From Nephrocerus scutellatus (taxonomy: Eukaryota; Arthropoda; Insecta; Diptera; Pipunculidae), in the NCBI GenBank assembly GCA_947095585.1, contig OX352761.1, positions 32,455,777 through 32,519,776 of the forward strand: a DNA stretch of 64,000 bases. Direction: 5' to 3'. The position numbers and the translations under genes are program-made. Under the pieces are notes generated by a model. The model saw only the letters and a program-made list of their open reading frames with translations. It did not search any database and had not been told where the DNA came from. Below are positions 45,513 through 55,540 of this stretch, piece by piece (position 1 is the stretch's first letter; every line of letters begins with the position of its first letter).

Positions 45513-48225
45513 TTTAAATAATAGATAAGAATCGCACCCCTACATTCTTCAATTATTAAGGTTCACATTTATTTGAGTTATTCCATGTGTCCTGTGTAGA
45601 TTTGTGTGTTCCTACTATTATTTTTGCAACTTCAAATGTTTTAAAGGGTTTTATCCTATGTTTTATTAGAGCCGAGTGTACTTACTATGTTAGTCATGTA
45701 TCTAGCTCATATTATCCACTTTTCACTCGTTTTATCATTTGTCTCATATTTTTCTTAATAAGCACATCTAAAGCTGTATAACGTATAATGTGTTAAAGAG
45801 CCACAGAATTTGTTTATAGAGTCTAAAGTAGCAACGGACTGTTAGTAAGTTAAAAACCTATTTTTGACACCCAGATTATTAATATATATTAAACGTTTTG
45901 ATTTGTATATATGTATTTGTATAGATCTTCTTATGTCTTATCAATTATAAAAAGCTGCCAACTTTTTAATAAATAAATAACATAACTTTGATTTTCATAC
46001 TAACAGTATCGTCCTTCATTTAACACTTGTATTGTCCAGCCTTTGTCCAGGTACAAGTAGATAATATACACACGTTATGTCCTAACACATCTCACTACAC
46101 ACCTCACAACTATATACAATTCTTGCCACTTTGCATAACAATTTATTTATTTATTATTAATATTGTGGCGGTCTATTATATTGTAAATATATTTTTCTAA
46201 GCTTCATATATCACCTACATTATGCAATCATAGGAATTCGGTACAAATTCACAAATGCTCTTTCATAGGTTTTTTCTACTGGCGCCAACTGATATAACGG
46301 GCGTAAAAGTCTCTGGACACGTACGTTGTGCAAATAAAATTTTGCAATAAAATTTCAAATTTATCCTTGGGTTATGTAATTTGGATTACATTGAATTCTC
46401 CCTGGTAAGACGACGATGGAAGAATGCAAAATTATAGCACATCCTGAGGTTTACCTCATGACATAATGTTGAAGAATTTAACGTCTCAAACGCGTAAAGG
46501 TTTGTTTTTCTCAGGAAATGCTTTGATAGCAACACGAGCCAAGCCATTAAAAAACACTTTAAGTTGTGTTACAATATTAAAGTACTATCCCATCGCAGGC
46601 GGATTATTATAGGGAAAATTATTTGTTTCCAAATGTGCATCGATTCAACAGTGCCCAGATTTTTCTTAGTCCATCTTCGGATAAATTTTGACCCTCTCAT
46701 CTTTGACAGCAACTGAATGCAATTTTTGGGCAAGTTGTACTTTTAAAATTAGTTGAACCAAGTGTAATTTATGAATTTAATAAAATATTTACTATTAATA
46801 CCTTTTAATAATTAAACCCTTTTAATAATAATTGTAGATATTTTTACAATGTGTTACAAAATTAAGAAGTCACTAACTAACATCTCATCCTTTTGGCTTA
46901 CTCAAGTTTTTTTTGCTTGCATATAGAGTAACTTTATTGTCATTGCAAATTACGTTAATTTACAATGGGTCAGCTATTCAACTCCTTATATTTAGCTACT
47001 GGACGAAATAGGGATGACAAAAAAGGGATAATTCAATTTGACATTTGTACCTGCGAAAAGGTCAACCAATCAAACATGCTGGCCTATGTCCTCGACAATG
47101 CAGTTTATCATTCATGTAATTTTTATGTTATAACTTCATCGAACTGATATTAAAACTGTTCGTTGAAGTTAAAGTCCCTTGATTATCGCTTAAAGGTTTT
47201 ACAAGAAGAGGAAGCCTTACGTAAGCAGCGATCGAAGTACGACTTGACACATAGTATGTTTGTATGTATATATCAGTGTATAAAAATAATATGACAAATC
47301 TATTGACAGATAGATATAATTCAAAAGCAATGAAGTAGAAATCATTGCGCTTATACGAGTATAGGTTGTACTGCTGCACTTTTAAGTTCTTTATGCGTAC
47401 CTCAGGTGGTTATCTATCAGTAGTAGTATCTATCTTTAGTTTTTTAGTAGCCCTACTTCACGCAAATCAAGCAAAGTGAGAAGTGATTCAGTGAAAGTTA
47501 ATTCCATATGGGTAACCTAGAAAACTCGATAAAAAGTAGAAAAGAAAGAAAAAATATAAATAAAATCTCGTTATAATAATTAATATTTGTTGCATTTTGC
47601 AGTGAATAAAAGCCCCTGATGGGAAGTGACCCAATTGACCTTCATGTTGAATTTATACACATTTATACGCAACGAATATTTTAGGAAATTAATTGAGCGA
47701 ATTAGATTCGGGCTGTTAGAGAAGCATGGTACTTGCATAAAACTTAGCTATGGATAAGGAGGACTAAGCAATGCGAACACCGTGCAGGACAACATCACGC
47801 TGTTGTAATAATTGTGAAATGAGAACAAGTCATCCCATTTCTTTGTTCTCGTTGTTGATTTAACGTCATTCTGAAAGACTTTCTCAGTTATTCCTGAAAC
47901 AAGTTTAACGATTCAGCTTCTAGAACACAAGAACGTAATACGCGGAATACGAAAAAAAAAATGCTCCCATAAGGTTTGCACATAAAAATGCGTGGTTTTT
48001 TTAAACAACAAAGTCATTTCTCCCCAGTAATTTCGGATTCATCGCGTCATAATACTCCGTTAGAAGTCTGAAAGTGATTACGCCAAAGTGCTTAATATAA
48101 ATGAAAAAAAAATATTAAATAAAAATTACAGTAGAGAGCATAGGATAAATACAAAAAGAAAAAGAATATAAACACACTTTTGCTTAAGCACGTTCGAAGT
48201 TAAAATTGAATATGCGTTAGAAATA
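45513..48225. other. Unassigned AT-rich DNA
   Basis: About 2.7 kb with no recognised gene or repeat. The left flank of the mariner does not resemble gypsy integrase or env coding sequence on the minus strand, so the gypsy element does not visibly continue here. Confidence 0.4.
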
Positions 48226-49527
48226 ACGGGTGTTTTTTTAAGAGGTTGCTGATTTTTTTTTTGAATAAAACACATATAAAATTATGAAATGACCAAAATT
48301 TTTTTTTATTTGGTAGATAATTTTTTGGCATTTAACATTTAAACACAATTTCTGGCATATGGCTACCACGACTATTTTTCACAAATGTCATTCTGGAGGT
48401 CCAATTTTCCAGCACTTTTTCAAGCATTTGAGGGCGTATGTCAGCAATGACACGTTGAATATTGGTTTCCAAAGCGTCAATCGATTGAGGTTTATCCACA
48501 TAAACCAATGACTTCACGTATCCCCACAAAAAGTAATCGAGTGGCGTCAAATCGCACGAACGCGGAGGCCAATTCACCGGACCATTTCTCGAAATAATGT
48601 TGTCGTTGAAAGTTTCTTTCAATAAGTCGATTGTTTCACGTGCTGTATGGCAAGTGGCACCATCTTGTTGAAACCACATTTCATCCATATCCATATCTTC
48701 AAGATTTGACAACAAAAACTCATTTAACATGGTTCTGTATCGATTTCCATTCACGGTAACGCGTCGTCCTTCCTCATTTTTAAAGAAATATGGACCGATG
48801 ATCCCACCAGCCCATAGACCGCACCAAACAGTACATTTATCAGGATGCATTGGTAATTCTTGAACGGCGTGTGGATTATCTTTGCTCCAAATGCGACAAT
48901 TTTGTTTGTTGACGTATCCATTTAACAAAAAATGCGCCTCATCACTGAAGAGAATTTTACGGTAAAAAAATGGATCTTCGTTCAATTGATTTAACGACCA
49001 ATCACTGAATTCACGGCGCAAACGATGGTCGTGTGGCTTTAATTCTTGCACCAATTGAATTTTGTATGGCACCAAACCCAAATCTTTACGTAAAATTTTC
49101 CATAAAGTCGATGGACAAAGTCCAATTTGCTGAGCACGACGACGAATCGATAAATTGTCGTTTTCTTCGACACTGGCCTCAACGACAGCAATATTTTCTT
49201 CTGTACGAACTCTTCTCATTCTTGTCGGTGGCTTGGCATCCAAAAGAGTGAATGTAGACCGAAATTTGGTAATTACGTTCTTTATGGTGGTCTCTGACGG
49301 ACGATTATGTGCACCATAAAATTCACGAAGTGCTCTATAAACATTTTTAATTGAACACTGATTTTGAAAATAAATTTCCACGATTTGAAAACGTTGTTCT
49401 GGAGTTAACCTATTCATAATGATTTGCCAAACAATACTGAGTAGAAATGCCACTTTGAGCTGTCAAAACAACTGTCATAAAATAAAACGACATCTATCGG
49501 AAAAACAAACCTCCTAAAAAAACAAAA
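48226..49527 (-). mobile_element. Mariner/Tc1-type DNA transposon
   Basis: Inverted terminal motifs TGTTTTTTTAAGAGGTT (48231-48247) and the complement of TGTTTTTTTAGGAGGTT (49508-49524) match at 16 of 17 positions. TA dinucleotides at 48224-48225 and 49528-49529 fit the usual TA target duplication. The outermost 3-5 bases differ between ends. It is ~1.3 kb with one transposase gene, so it has full autonomous layout. On the right it directly abuts the broken integrase frame of the gypsy element. Confidence 0.85.
48332..49417 (-). CDS. Mariner/Tc1 (IS630) family DDD transposase
   Basis: Cut-and-paste transposase. The open frame extends to 49453, but I place the start at the ATG at 49417, giving the family-typical MNRLTPEQRFQIVEIYFQ start and 361 residues. 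N-terminal helix-turn-helix regions occupy about residues 1-110 (SETTIKNVITKF; LSIRRRAQQIGLCPSTLWKI). Catalytic aspartates are visible in ILFSDEAHF, WFQQDGATCHTAR and SCDLTPLDYFLWG, with 36 residues between the second and third. This is longer than classic mariner (34) and close to the maT-like spacing. No stop or frameshift interrupts it, so it may be recent. Confidence 0.9.
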   Translation of the reverse strand: MNRLTPEQRFQIVEIYFQNQCSIKNVYRALREFYGAHNRPSETTIKNVITKFRSTFTLLDAKPPTRMRRVRTEENIAVVEASVEENDNLSIRRRAQQIGLCPSTLWKILRKDLGLVPYKIQLVQELKPHDHRLRREFSDWSLNQLNEDPFFYRKILFSDEAHFLLNGYVNKQNCRIWSKDNPHAVQELPMHPDKCTVWCGLWAGGIIGPYFFKNEEGRRVTVNGNRYRTMLNEFLLSNLEDMDMDEMWFQQDGATCHTARETIDLLKETFNDNIISRNGPVNWPPRSCDLTPLDYFLWGYVKSLVYVDKPQSIDALETNIQRVIADIRPQMLEKVLENWTSRMTFVKNSRGSHMPEIVFKC

Positions 49528-49530
49528 TAG

Positions 49531-50786
49531 CATGAAAACTTATACTCGTAAATAGCACGATCTAGCAGCTCTTCAAATGATCTATGGACTCGGTCTGCCT
49601 TAAGGCATCGCATGATTTCGGAAAGTGTCGAGTGAAATCTTTCCACTTGACCGTTGACAAAGCTTGAATACGGAGGAGTCTTATAGATTTCGATTCCCAA
49701 CTGGTCGTGGAGCATGAAGCATATTGATGCGGAATTGAACGCTTTTTCATTGTCAAAAACAATGACTTTGGGTACGCCGTACGCGAATAAAAGTTGCCTT
49801 AACGGTTCTCTAATATCCTCACTTGCTCTTGATTTCAAGATGCGAGCCTGTGCGTACTTAGAAAATTTGTCGATCGCCGTTAGGACCAGATTTGCATCTG
49901 TGGAATAAATGTCGATGTGTAATATATGACCATGATGTTCAGGGATAGGAGTCGCTTGCAGCTCCGGCTTATTCGGATGCCGATCATATTTGTGTTGTTT
50001 GCAGGTAACACATTGCTTAATTATTGTATGGATTTTAGATTTCAACATCAACTGGTTCTTAAAGACGTTTATCGGTGTTTCAACTGTTTCGATTAATTCG
50101 TGAGACGAACTTTCGCTACTGTGTTGCGTAGCAGTCAACACGTTCACTTGAGAGACCCGTGGAGGGCGAGAAAGAGCATCTGCAACTACATTACTTTTTC
50201 CTGGTTTGTAGCGTAGCTCATAATTATATTCCTCGAGAATCGCTTTCCAACGTTTCATCTTGGAATTATTATTTTTGTTGCTCAGGGCATACGTTAAGGG
50301 CTGATGGTCTCTGTAATTTTTTACACTTGAAGTTCCATACAAATAACTTCGTAAAGAGTTCAATGCCCAGATTATTGCAAGTAGTTCATTTTCATTTGCT
50401 GCGTAATCTTCCTCTGTCTTGCTCAGTGTTCGTGATATAAACGATATTGGTCTATCGTTCTGTGCAAGGACAACACCAAGCGCAAAATTAGAAGCATCTG
50501 TTGTTAATTCGAATGGTTCTTTGAAATTAGGATAAGCCAGAATGATATCTTTCGAGACAAGGGAATTTTTTATTTTGTCAAAGGCCGCGATGGCGTCGGA
50601 GTTTAGGTGAACTAATTTTTGGCTGGATTTAGATTTGGACATACGTCCGTCCTCCCCCCTTAAAAGGGATGTCAGGGGCTTTGCGAGCTTCGCGTAGTCT
50701 TTTACAAAACGACGGTAATACCCTGACAGACCAAGAAATGACCGGAGCTCTTTAAGAGTTTTTGGGATGGGAAAATTTGTGATCAA
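49531..50786 (-). pseudogene. gypsy pol: RT connection, RNase H and truncated integrase
   Basis: After a one-base frame change relative to the RT segment, the frame starts in the RT connection region (LRSFLGLSGYYRRFVKDYAK). RNase H follows with LTTDASNFALGVVLAQ, ENELLAIIWAL and DHQPLTYAL. Then comes the integrase: only the Cys pair of the zinc region is left (CVTCKQHKYDRHP), and the catalytic acidic residues lie in HIDIYS, FDNEKAF and NGQVERFHSTLSE. The paired His of the zinc domain and the usual long linker between RNase H and integrase are absent, implying an internal deletion near 50040-50060. The frame then runs into mariner terminal sequence, so the C-terminus is lost. Confidence 0.85.
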
Positions 50787-51954
50787 CCTTTGCTGGGTTT
50801 GTTTTAATACCCTCGGAGGATATCACAAAACCTAGGAACTCAACCTGCTCTTTAAAGAAATCACACTTTTCCAGTTGTAATTTCATATTCGCTTCGATGA
50901 GTATTTTGAAGATTTTTTCGATATGCTTGACGTGATCTTCTTGGTTTTTACTAAAGATCCCAATGAAATCACGCAAGATGTCATCAAGCGCTCGCTGAAA
51001 AATAGAAGGCGCGTTTTTTAACCCAAATGGGAGCCTTGTAAATTCGTATTTTCCGTTATTGATGGAAAATGCCGTTTTCTCAATATCGGATTCCTTCAAC
51101 GGAATCTGATAAAACCCACTCCTTAGGTCAAGCACTGTAAAGTACTTGTTTTTACCTAATTGCGCAAGCACTTCGCTAATATCGGGGATCGGATAGCGAT
51201 CCGCTATGGCGAAGGAATTTAATTTCCTGTAATCAATCACCATCCGATATTTCTTGTTCCATTCAGAATCGGGTTTTTTGGGAACTACCCACACCGGTGA
51301 ATTATAGGGCGACCGTGAAGGTCTAATTATTCCATCGTCGATTAGGCTTTGAACTTGTTTATTTACTTCGTCCTTAAGGGACACAGGAAATGGATAATAT
51401 CGGGTATATACGGGAGTATCCGAGTTAGTGTGAATCTCGCCTACTACTTTTGTAGTGTAAGTCAGCTTCTCGTCTGGCTCCGAAAATAAAGTGGGAAATC
51501 TGTTTACGAGTGAAAGAATTGCGTCTTTTTGAGAGGGTACCATATGGCCATGTTTGAGATTTATAGAGTTTATCGATTGGGATGCTTGTTGCTTTATCCT
51601 GACTTTCATACCGTTTCCAATTTGCATATAATTTTGTTTAGTGTAGATAACGGCCGACAGTTCTTTTAGGCTATCGTTACCCAATATAGCATGAAAAGAC
51701 TTCAGCGATGGTAAAAGAAAAAATTTAATTTTGTGGTCGTTTAATCCGAAAAGGCTCGTTTGGACGTGGTGACTGATTTTAATACTGCCTCCCACTGAAT
51801 TTGCATAAAAAAATTTAGCGTTTAGTATCGGTTTTTCCACTAATTGAGGTTGAATATAGTTCCGATTTGATCCAGTGTCGATTAGGATTTTAATGATCTC
51901 TCCGCTCTTGGTTCTACTTTCAAAATAAGGTAGCGAAGAGGAAGTTAATCTTTT
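50752..51954 (-). pseudogene. gypsy pol: protease and reverse transcriptase, catalytic box deleted
   Basis: Directly after the gag stop and in the same frame comes the protease active-site triad DTGSN (about 51868-51880), with a short protease domain and then the RT. RT landmarks are NSPVWVVPKK, YRMVIDYRKLN, YFTVLDLRSGFYQIPL and FTRLPFGLKNAPSIFQRAL. Near 50985 the sequence passes straight from the DDILRDFIG helix to FSKNQEDHVKH. The Y/F-x-D-D catalytic motif and surrounding residues, about ten codons, are missing without loss of frame. The product could not polymerise. The frame ends at a stop near 50752 because of a one-base shift. Confidence 0.88.
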
Positions 51955-53420
51955 TTAGAGATTAATGTCGGTAAAATCCGTAATTTCATCAACATTATTT
52001 TCGGCGTCATAGTCAGATTCTTGCAATGGCTGCATGTAATCAGCTAAAGTTTCATCATAATTACAATTTTCGGACTGTAAAACTTCATCATATCCACCAT
52101 TGATGTGGAAATTTGGTTGAGTCTTGATGGAGTTAAACGAAGGTTGTCTTGACGTAAATTGTTGGGGGTTTTGCATTGTTCCTCGTTGAAATTGGTGGCT
52201 CCTAACTTGAGCACTTTGACCAAAGGGCTCGGTCTTAATCTGTTGATTTGAAGAAAACGGAGGTTGTTGCCTTGGTGAAAATGATGGTTTGTAGCCTGGT
52301 TGGGGTTGGTATTGATACCTTTGCACGTTCTGCTGCTGATAAAATGCTCTTGGCGGTGGTTGATTGGAAGGTATAGAGCTTGACTGGATATTTAATGGTT
52401 GTCTATTGTGCGGATTCACATAATTTTTAGGAAAATTCCTACGTGGGGTTTGTGACGATGAAAACGGGTTGAGATGTCCTCTCGTCATACCGTAGTTGTG
52501 CATGTGTTGTGATCTGTACCCCTGGTTTTCCAACTTGAGGCACAAGTGAAGTGCCTGGGGTAAATCAACGGGTTCGCGTACCCCTAATAACCTGGGAAGG
52601 TCTCCCTTGAGACCCCTAATGAAGGTATCGAGAGCCTTGTCGCGATAAGTCTGCGTAAGCAGTTGGGTTGACTCTTGAGAAATTTCCATGCAGGAAATTT
52701 TATTGAGAATGAGAGAGAGATGACTGTAGACAGCCTGGTAAAACTCTGATACAGTGTAGCTGCCTTGAACAAGGGACGACATCTGATGTTCGAGAGTGTT
52801 TAAATCGCGCTTGTCGGCGTAGTGCATGAAAAGGCATTTGGAAATATTCTCCCAATTGAGTGGAGTGTTGTACGACTCCAAAACGGCGTCAGCGTTTCCG
52901 ATAATCTTGTTTCGGATAATGCTTAAAATACCGAAGTATTTAGGCGTTCCTTTTATGGGCTCATATATCTGAAGAATTCGGTCAACGCTCTTCTTCCAGG
53001 AGCTGAATTCTTTTATGCGCCTGAGAAGTCCCTAATACAACGAACAACGTCTGGGGTTTTATCCAAGTCTCCTAACCTGTCTCGAAATTGTGCAGCGATT
53101 GGCTGATCGACACCGAAACAAAAATCTGCGCTTGGGTTTAAAATGCTATGGATAATCTCTTTCCCTGTCTCTTTCAAAGTTTTCCGAATTAAGGACGAAA
53201 TAAGAGTGTCCAGTTCGGGAGTTCCTCTAACCTCTCGGTCACCTTCGAAATGTGCAAAACTAGACGTAGATGAGTTGTTAAGAATCTCACTAGCAGGAGT
53301 AGCAGTATTTGTATTTGTGGAAAGGGTAGGATTTGGAGGTAAGACATTGGCGTGAGGAGCATCGCCCCTAGTGTTGCTTTGTGGAGGGTCAGTAGACGCT
53401 CCGGAACGTAGCTCAGGCAT
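51955..53420 (-). pseudogene. gypsy gag with one frameshift
   Basis: Encodes the structural protein. The first 135 codons (53420-53013) begin MPELRSGAS, a start I associate with mdg1-like gag. A frame change near 53030 interrupts it; the second frame continues with [18 protein letters not shown] helical sequence and is open through 51955. The matrix/capsid-like part contains [20 protein letters not shown] and [16 protein letters not shown]. The C-terminal third is rich in Gln, Pro, Asn and Phe and lacks a CCHC zinc knuckle. It ends with TAA at 51955-51957, followed in the same frame by pol. Confidence 0.82.
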
Positions 53421-54260
53421 GTTTAAAAAGGAAATAAATATTTATTTATATAATACGCTTAATTTTCACTTCCCTTATTTGATTAACTTGGGATTGTTTT
53501 ATTTTTCAATTATTTTAATATTTAATTTATTCTAAAGATAATTAATAATAAAAAAATTATTCTTCCTTCTTGATTTTTAAATAATATATTTGTTTTATAT
53601 TTAACCTTTTGTTTACCCTTTTGTTTCTTAACAACTCTTTAATTATTCTTCCTTTTTATTGAATTTACTTTAAATATTAATCTTTAAATTATATTTTTCC
53701 TTGTGGATTTTACCTTTTAATTTGAAATACTTTAATTGAATTCACAACTTAATTACTCTTCAGTTTTCTAGATTTAACTTTAAATTTTAATCTTTTATTT
53801 TTTCTTTTAATTTTACCTTTTAATTTTGTAATGTTTCAATTCAGTACTCTATAATATACTTGATCTACGCTTACATTAATAGTGCGAATATCAGCATCTT
53901 GTTGTTGTATCCAACGTCCTTCCGGTTTTCACAAGCACAAAATGTCAAGAGTTAGCGTAAAGCACTAATAGTTCCAATATCGCTAATTTGCTGATAAACG
54001 CGCGGACCCTGGCTTTGGTCACACTATATTAGCTATTTTGCACCGCTTTGGGACTTTTACTATTTACTATTTGTAACACTTGACTCTTTGTTTTACCGTA
54101 CGGGTTTTTTTTTAATCCGCGATTTACCGTGCCTCTTGGGGACTTTTCACGATTTACTGTACCTCTTGGGGACTTATTTACGCGAAGTACTTTGTTGTAC
54201 CACTTGGGGACTTTTCACGATTTACTGTACCGGTAAACACACTTGCTCACTTTTGCCAGG
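53421..54260 (-). other. gypsy 5' leader
   Basis: An ~840-bp AT-rich untranslated leader between the primer-binding site and the gag start. Near 54100-54240 the word ACCTCTTGGGGACTTTTCAC or a variant recurs about three times. This short direct repeat could be a packaging or regulatory element or a replication artefact. Confidence 0.6.
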
Positions 54261-54278
54261 GTCCCTGCTCGAGCGCCA
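54261..54278 (-). promoter_or_regulatory. gypsy primer-binding site (tRNA-complementary)
   Basis: On the minus strand the 18 bases TGGCGCTCGAGCAGGGAC directly follow the LTR end. They have the TGG start required to pair with a tRNA CCA end. The word resembles the complement of tRNA-Lys 3' ends, with a few differences; the exact primer tRNA is not settled. Confidence 0.7.
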
Positions 54279-54592
54279 ATTAAATTATTCTAAGTTGAAT
54301 TTTATTAAAAAAAATAATTTTTATTTTTCAAACCAGCAGCGATTCTGCCTACATAAAAACTGAACATATAATCTCTTAAAACTAAGCTTTTTATACTCTT
54401 AAACATAACGTCCTATGCGAAAACATCCAACGGCGACGTGTTCTCACAGGTGCTCATCGTTTCACATCGTACGTGATGGAATGCGGCAATGTCGACAAAT
54501 CGTGTTGCACAGACGCACTGTCAGCGAATTCTTCTGACCGGCTCGTGGGAAGCGGTGCAACATCAACATATAGAATTTATTCTGTGTTAACT
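54279..54592 (-). repeat. gypsy 5' LTR (only LTR present)
   Basis: Bounded on one side by the primer-binding site and on the other by AGTTAACAC, the AGTTA-type start common in gypsy-group LTRs. It contains a TATAAAA on the minus strand (about 54388-54395) and AATAAA words downstream (54298-54325), as expected for promoter and polyadenylation signals. Length is ~314 bp. With no second LTR in the window the outer end is inferred from the terminal motif only. Confidence 0.6.
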
Positions 54593-54599
54593 TACATTT

Positions 54600-55145
54600 A
54601 CTGAAGATTCTGGACACGTCCGTAAAAGAAAGTCGTGTTGTGCCCACACCTCCAATTTTTATCTGGAAGGCTTGAAGAATAAAGCGGTTTCATCCACATT
54701 TCCAAATTTCTTCTGCGGTATACCCACTTGTAAGAGATGGTAGATCTTCAATCCACCTGTTGCATAGACTGGGATCAACAGCATTGCTTTCCCCGCACAT
54801 TTTTTTAAAAACTTAATCATTTCTTTTCCAACCTTCTAACTAACCGTTATTTGCCCGAAATTGCGCGATGTTAAGTCTCTGCGCAAAGTGTTGAGCCTTT
54901 TCTTTAAGGAGAGGCCCAGCTATCGGAAGATTTTTATTTAAGCACTGTTTTATCCAGGAAACAACAGATGCTTCAAGTTCAGGACGTTCAGGAGCACGAT
55001 TTCTTTTCAATTTTCCTTCACCACATTCCGATTGAATTATCTCCCGTTTTTTTAAAATCCTACAAAAAGTTGATTTAGGCACGATACAAATTTGACGTCG
55101 AGATACTCAATCTACATGGTGTCTAGACAGACGTTTTAACTGTTA
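54600..55145 (-). pseudogene. pogo/Tigger-type transposase relic
   Basis: The minus strand keeps the N-terminal DNA-binding half and part of the DDE domain. A helix-turn-helix (VPKSTFCRILKK) with an upstream stop lies near 55100. The CENP-B-like domain is RNRAPERPELEASVVSWIKQ followed by GPLLKEKAQHFAQRL at 54840-55030. After frame changes come WIEDLPSLTSGYTAEE and a DETALFF-like piece near 54660-54760, which would carry the first catalytic aspartate. The C-terminal part is missing where the gypsy LTR begins. Multiple stops make it non-functional. Confidence 0.75.
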
Positions 55146-55186
55146 ACGTAACTGTTTTGGAAGTTTGAAGCGAAAAAATATTATTT

Positions 55187-55540
55187 TTTTTAAATTCTCT
55201 ATATTAACTTCGCGTGCACTGCTGGCTGGCTGGCTGGTCAGATTTTCTGATCAATTTTTAACCCACTTCCCATTGCCTGATTTTATTGAAATTTTGCACA
55301 CATGTATATTTCCGATGAGAATACTTTCTATTAAAATTTGAGGCCCCTCGGACCTCGTGGTCGGGAGGCTCCCATACAAATATTTTAAAAAATTAACCCG
55401 ATTTTCTTAAAATTTTATACAAATGTGTATCTCCGATGGACAAAACTTTTTGTAAAATTTTTGAAGCGATCGGGCCCCGAGGTCGGGGGCTCCCATACAA
55501 ATTTTCTTTTTTGATTATCAATTTTTAACGCACGTAGGAC
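55187..55540 (+). mobile_element. Helentron-like 5' end, copy G, left flank of the satellite
   Basis: Starts TTTAAATTCTCTATATTAAC followed by TTCGCGTGCACTGCTGGCTG (GCGTGCAC..GGCTGG subtype). It then has GATCAATTTTTAACCCACTT and two core repeats with CATGTATATTTCCGATGAG, CCTCGTGGTCGGGAGGC and CGATCGGGCCCCGAGGTCGG. The element breaks off at ~55540 in ATCAATTTTTAACGCACG, where the 118-bp satellite begins. Confidence 0.65.

Larger units (their letters stand above)
49530..54592 (-). mobile_element. Truncated Ty3/gypsy-type LTR retrotransposon (mdg1/gypsy-like)
   Basis: Minus-strand order, from right to left: LTR (54279-54592), primer-binding site (54261-54278), ~840-bp leader, gag, protease, RT, RNase H and integrase, which ends at the mariner. 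The rest of integrase, any env and the second LTR are missing. Several lesions make it defective: a frameshift in gag near 53030, a stop between gag and pol, loss of the RT catalytic box near 50985, a frameshift in RT/RNase H near 50770 and an apparent deletion before integrase. The right LTR adjoins a pogo relic. Confidence 0.85.

Noticed and set aside
46965..47147. 60-codon frame starting MGQLFNSLYLATGRN
   Set aside because: No conserved domain, isolated in AT-rich DNA, and no splice partner.
54462..54647. 61-codon minus-strand frame in the LTR
   Set aside because: It spans the LTR and the adjoining pogo relic; it is a chance frame.
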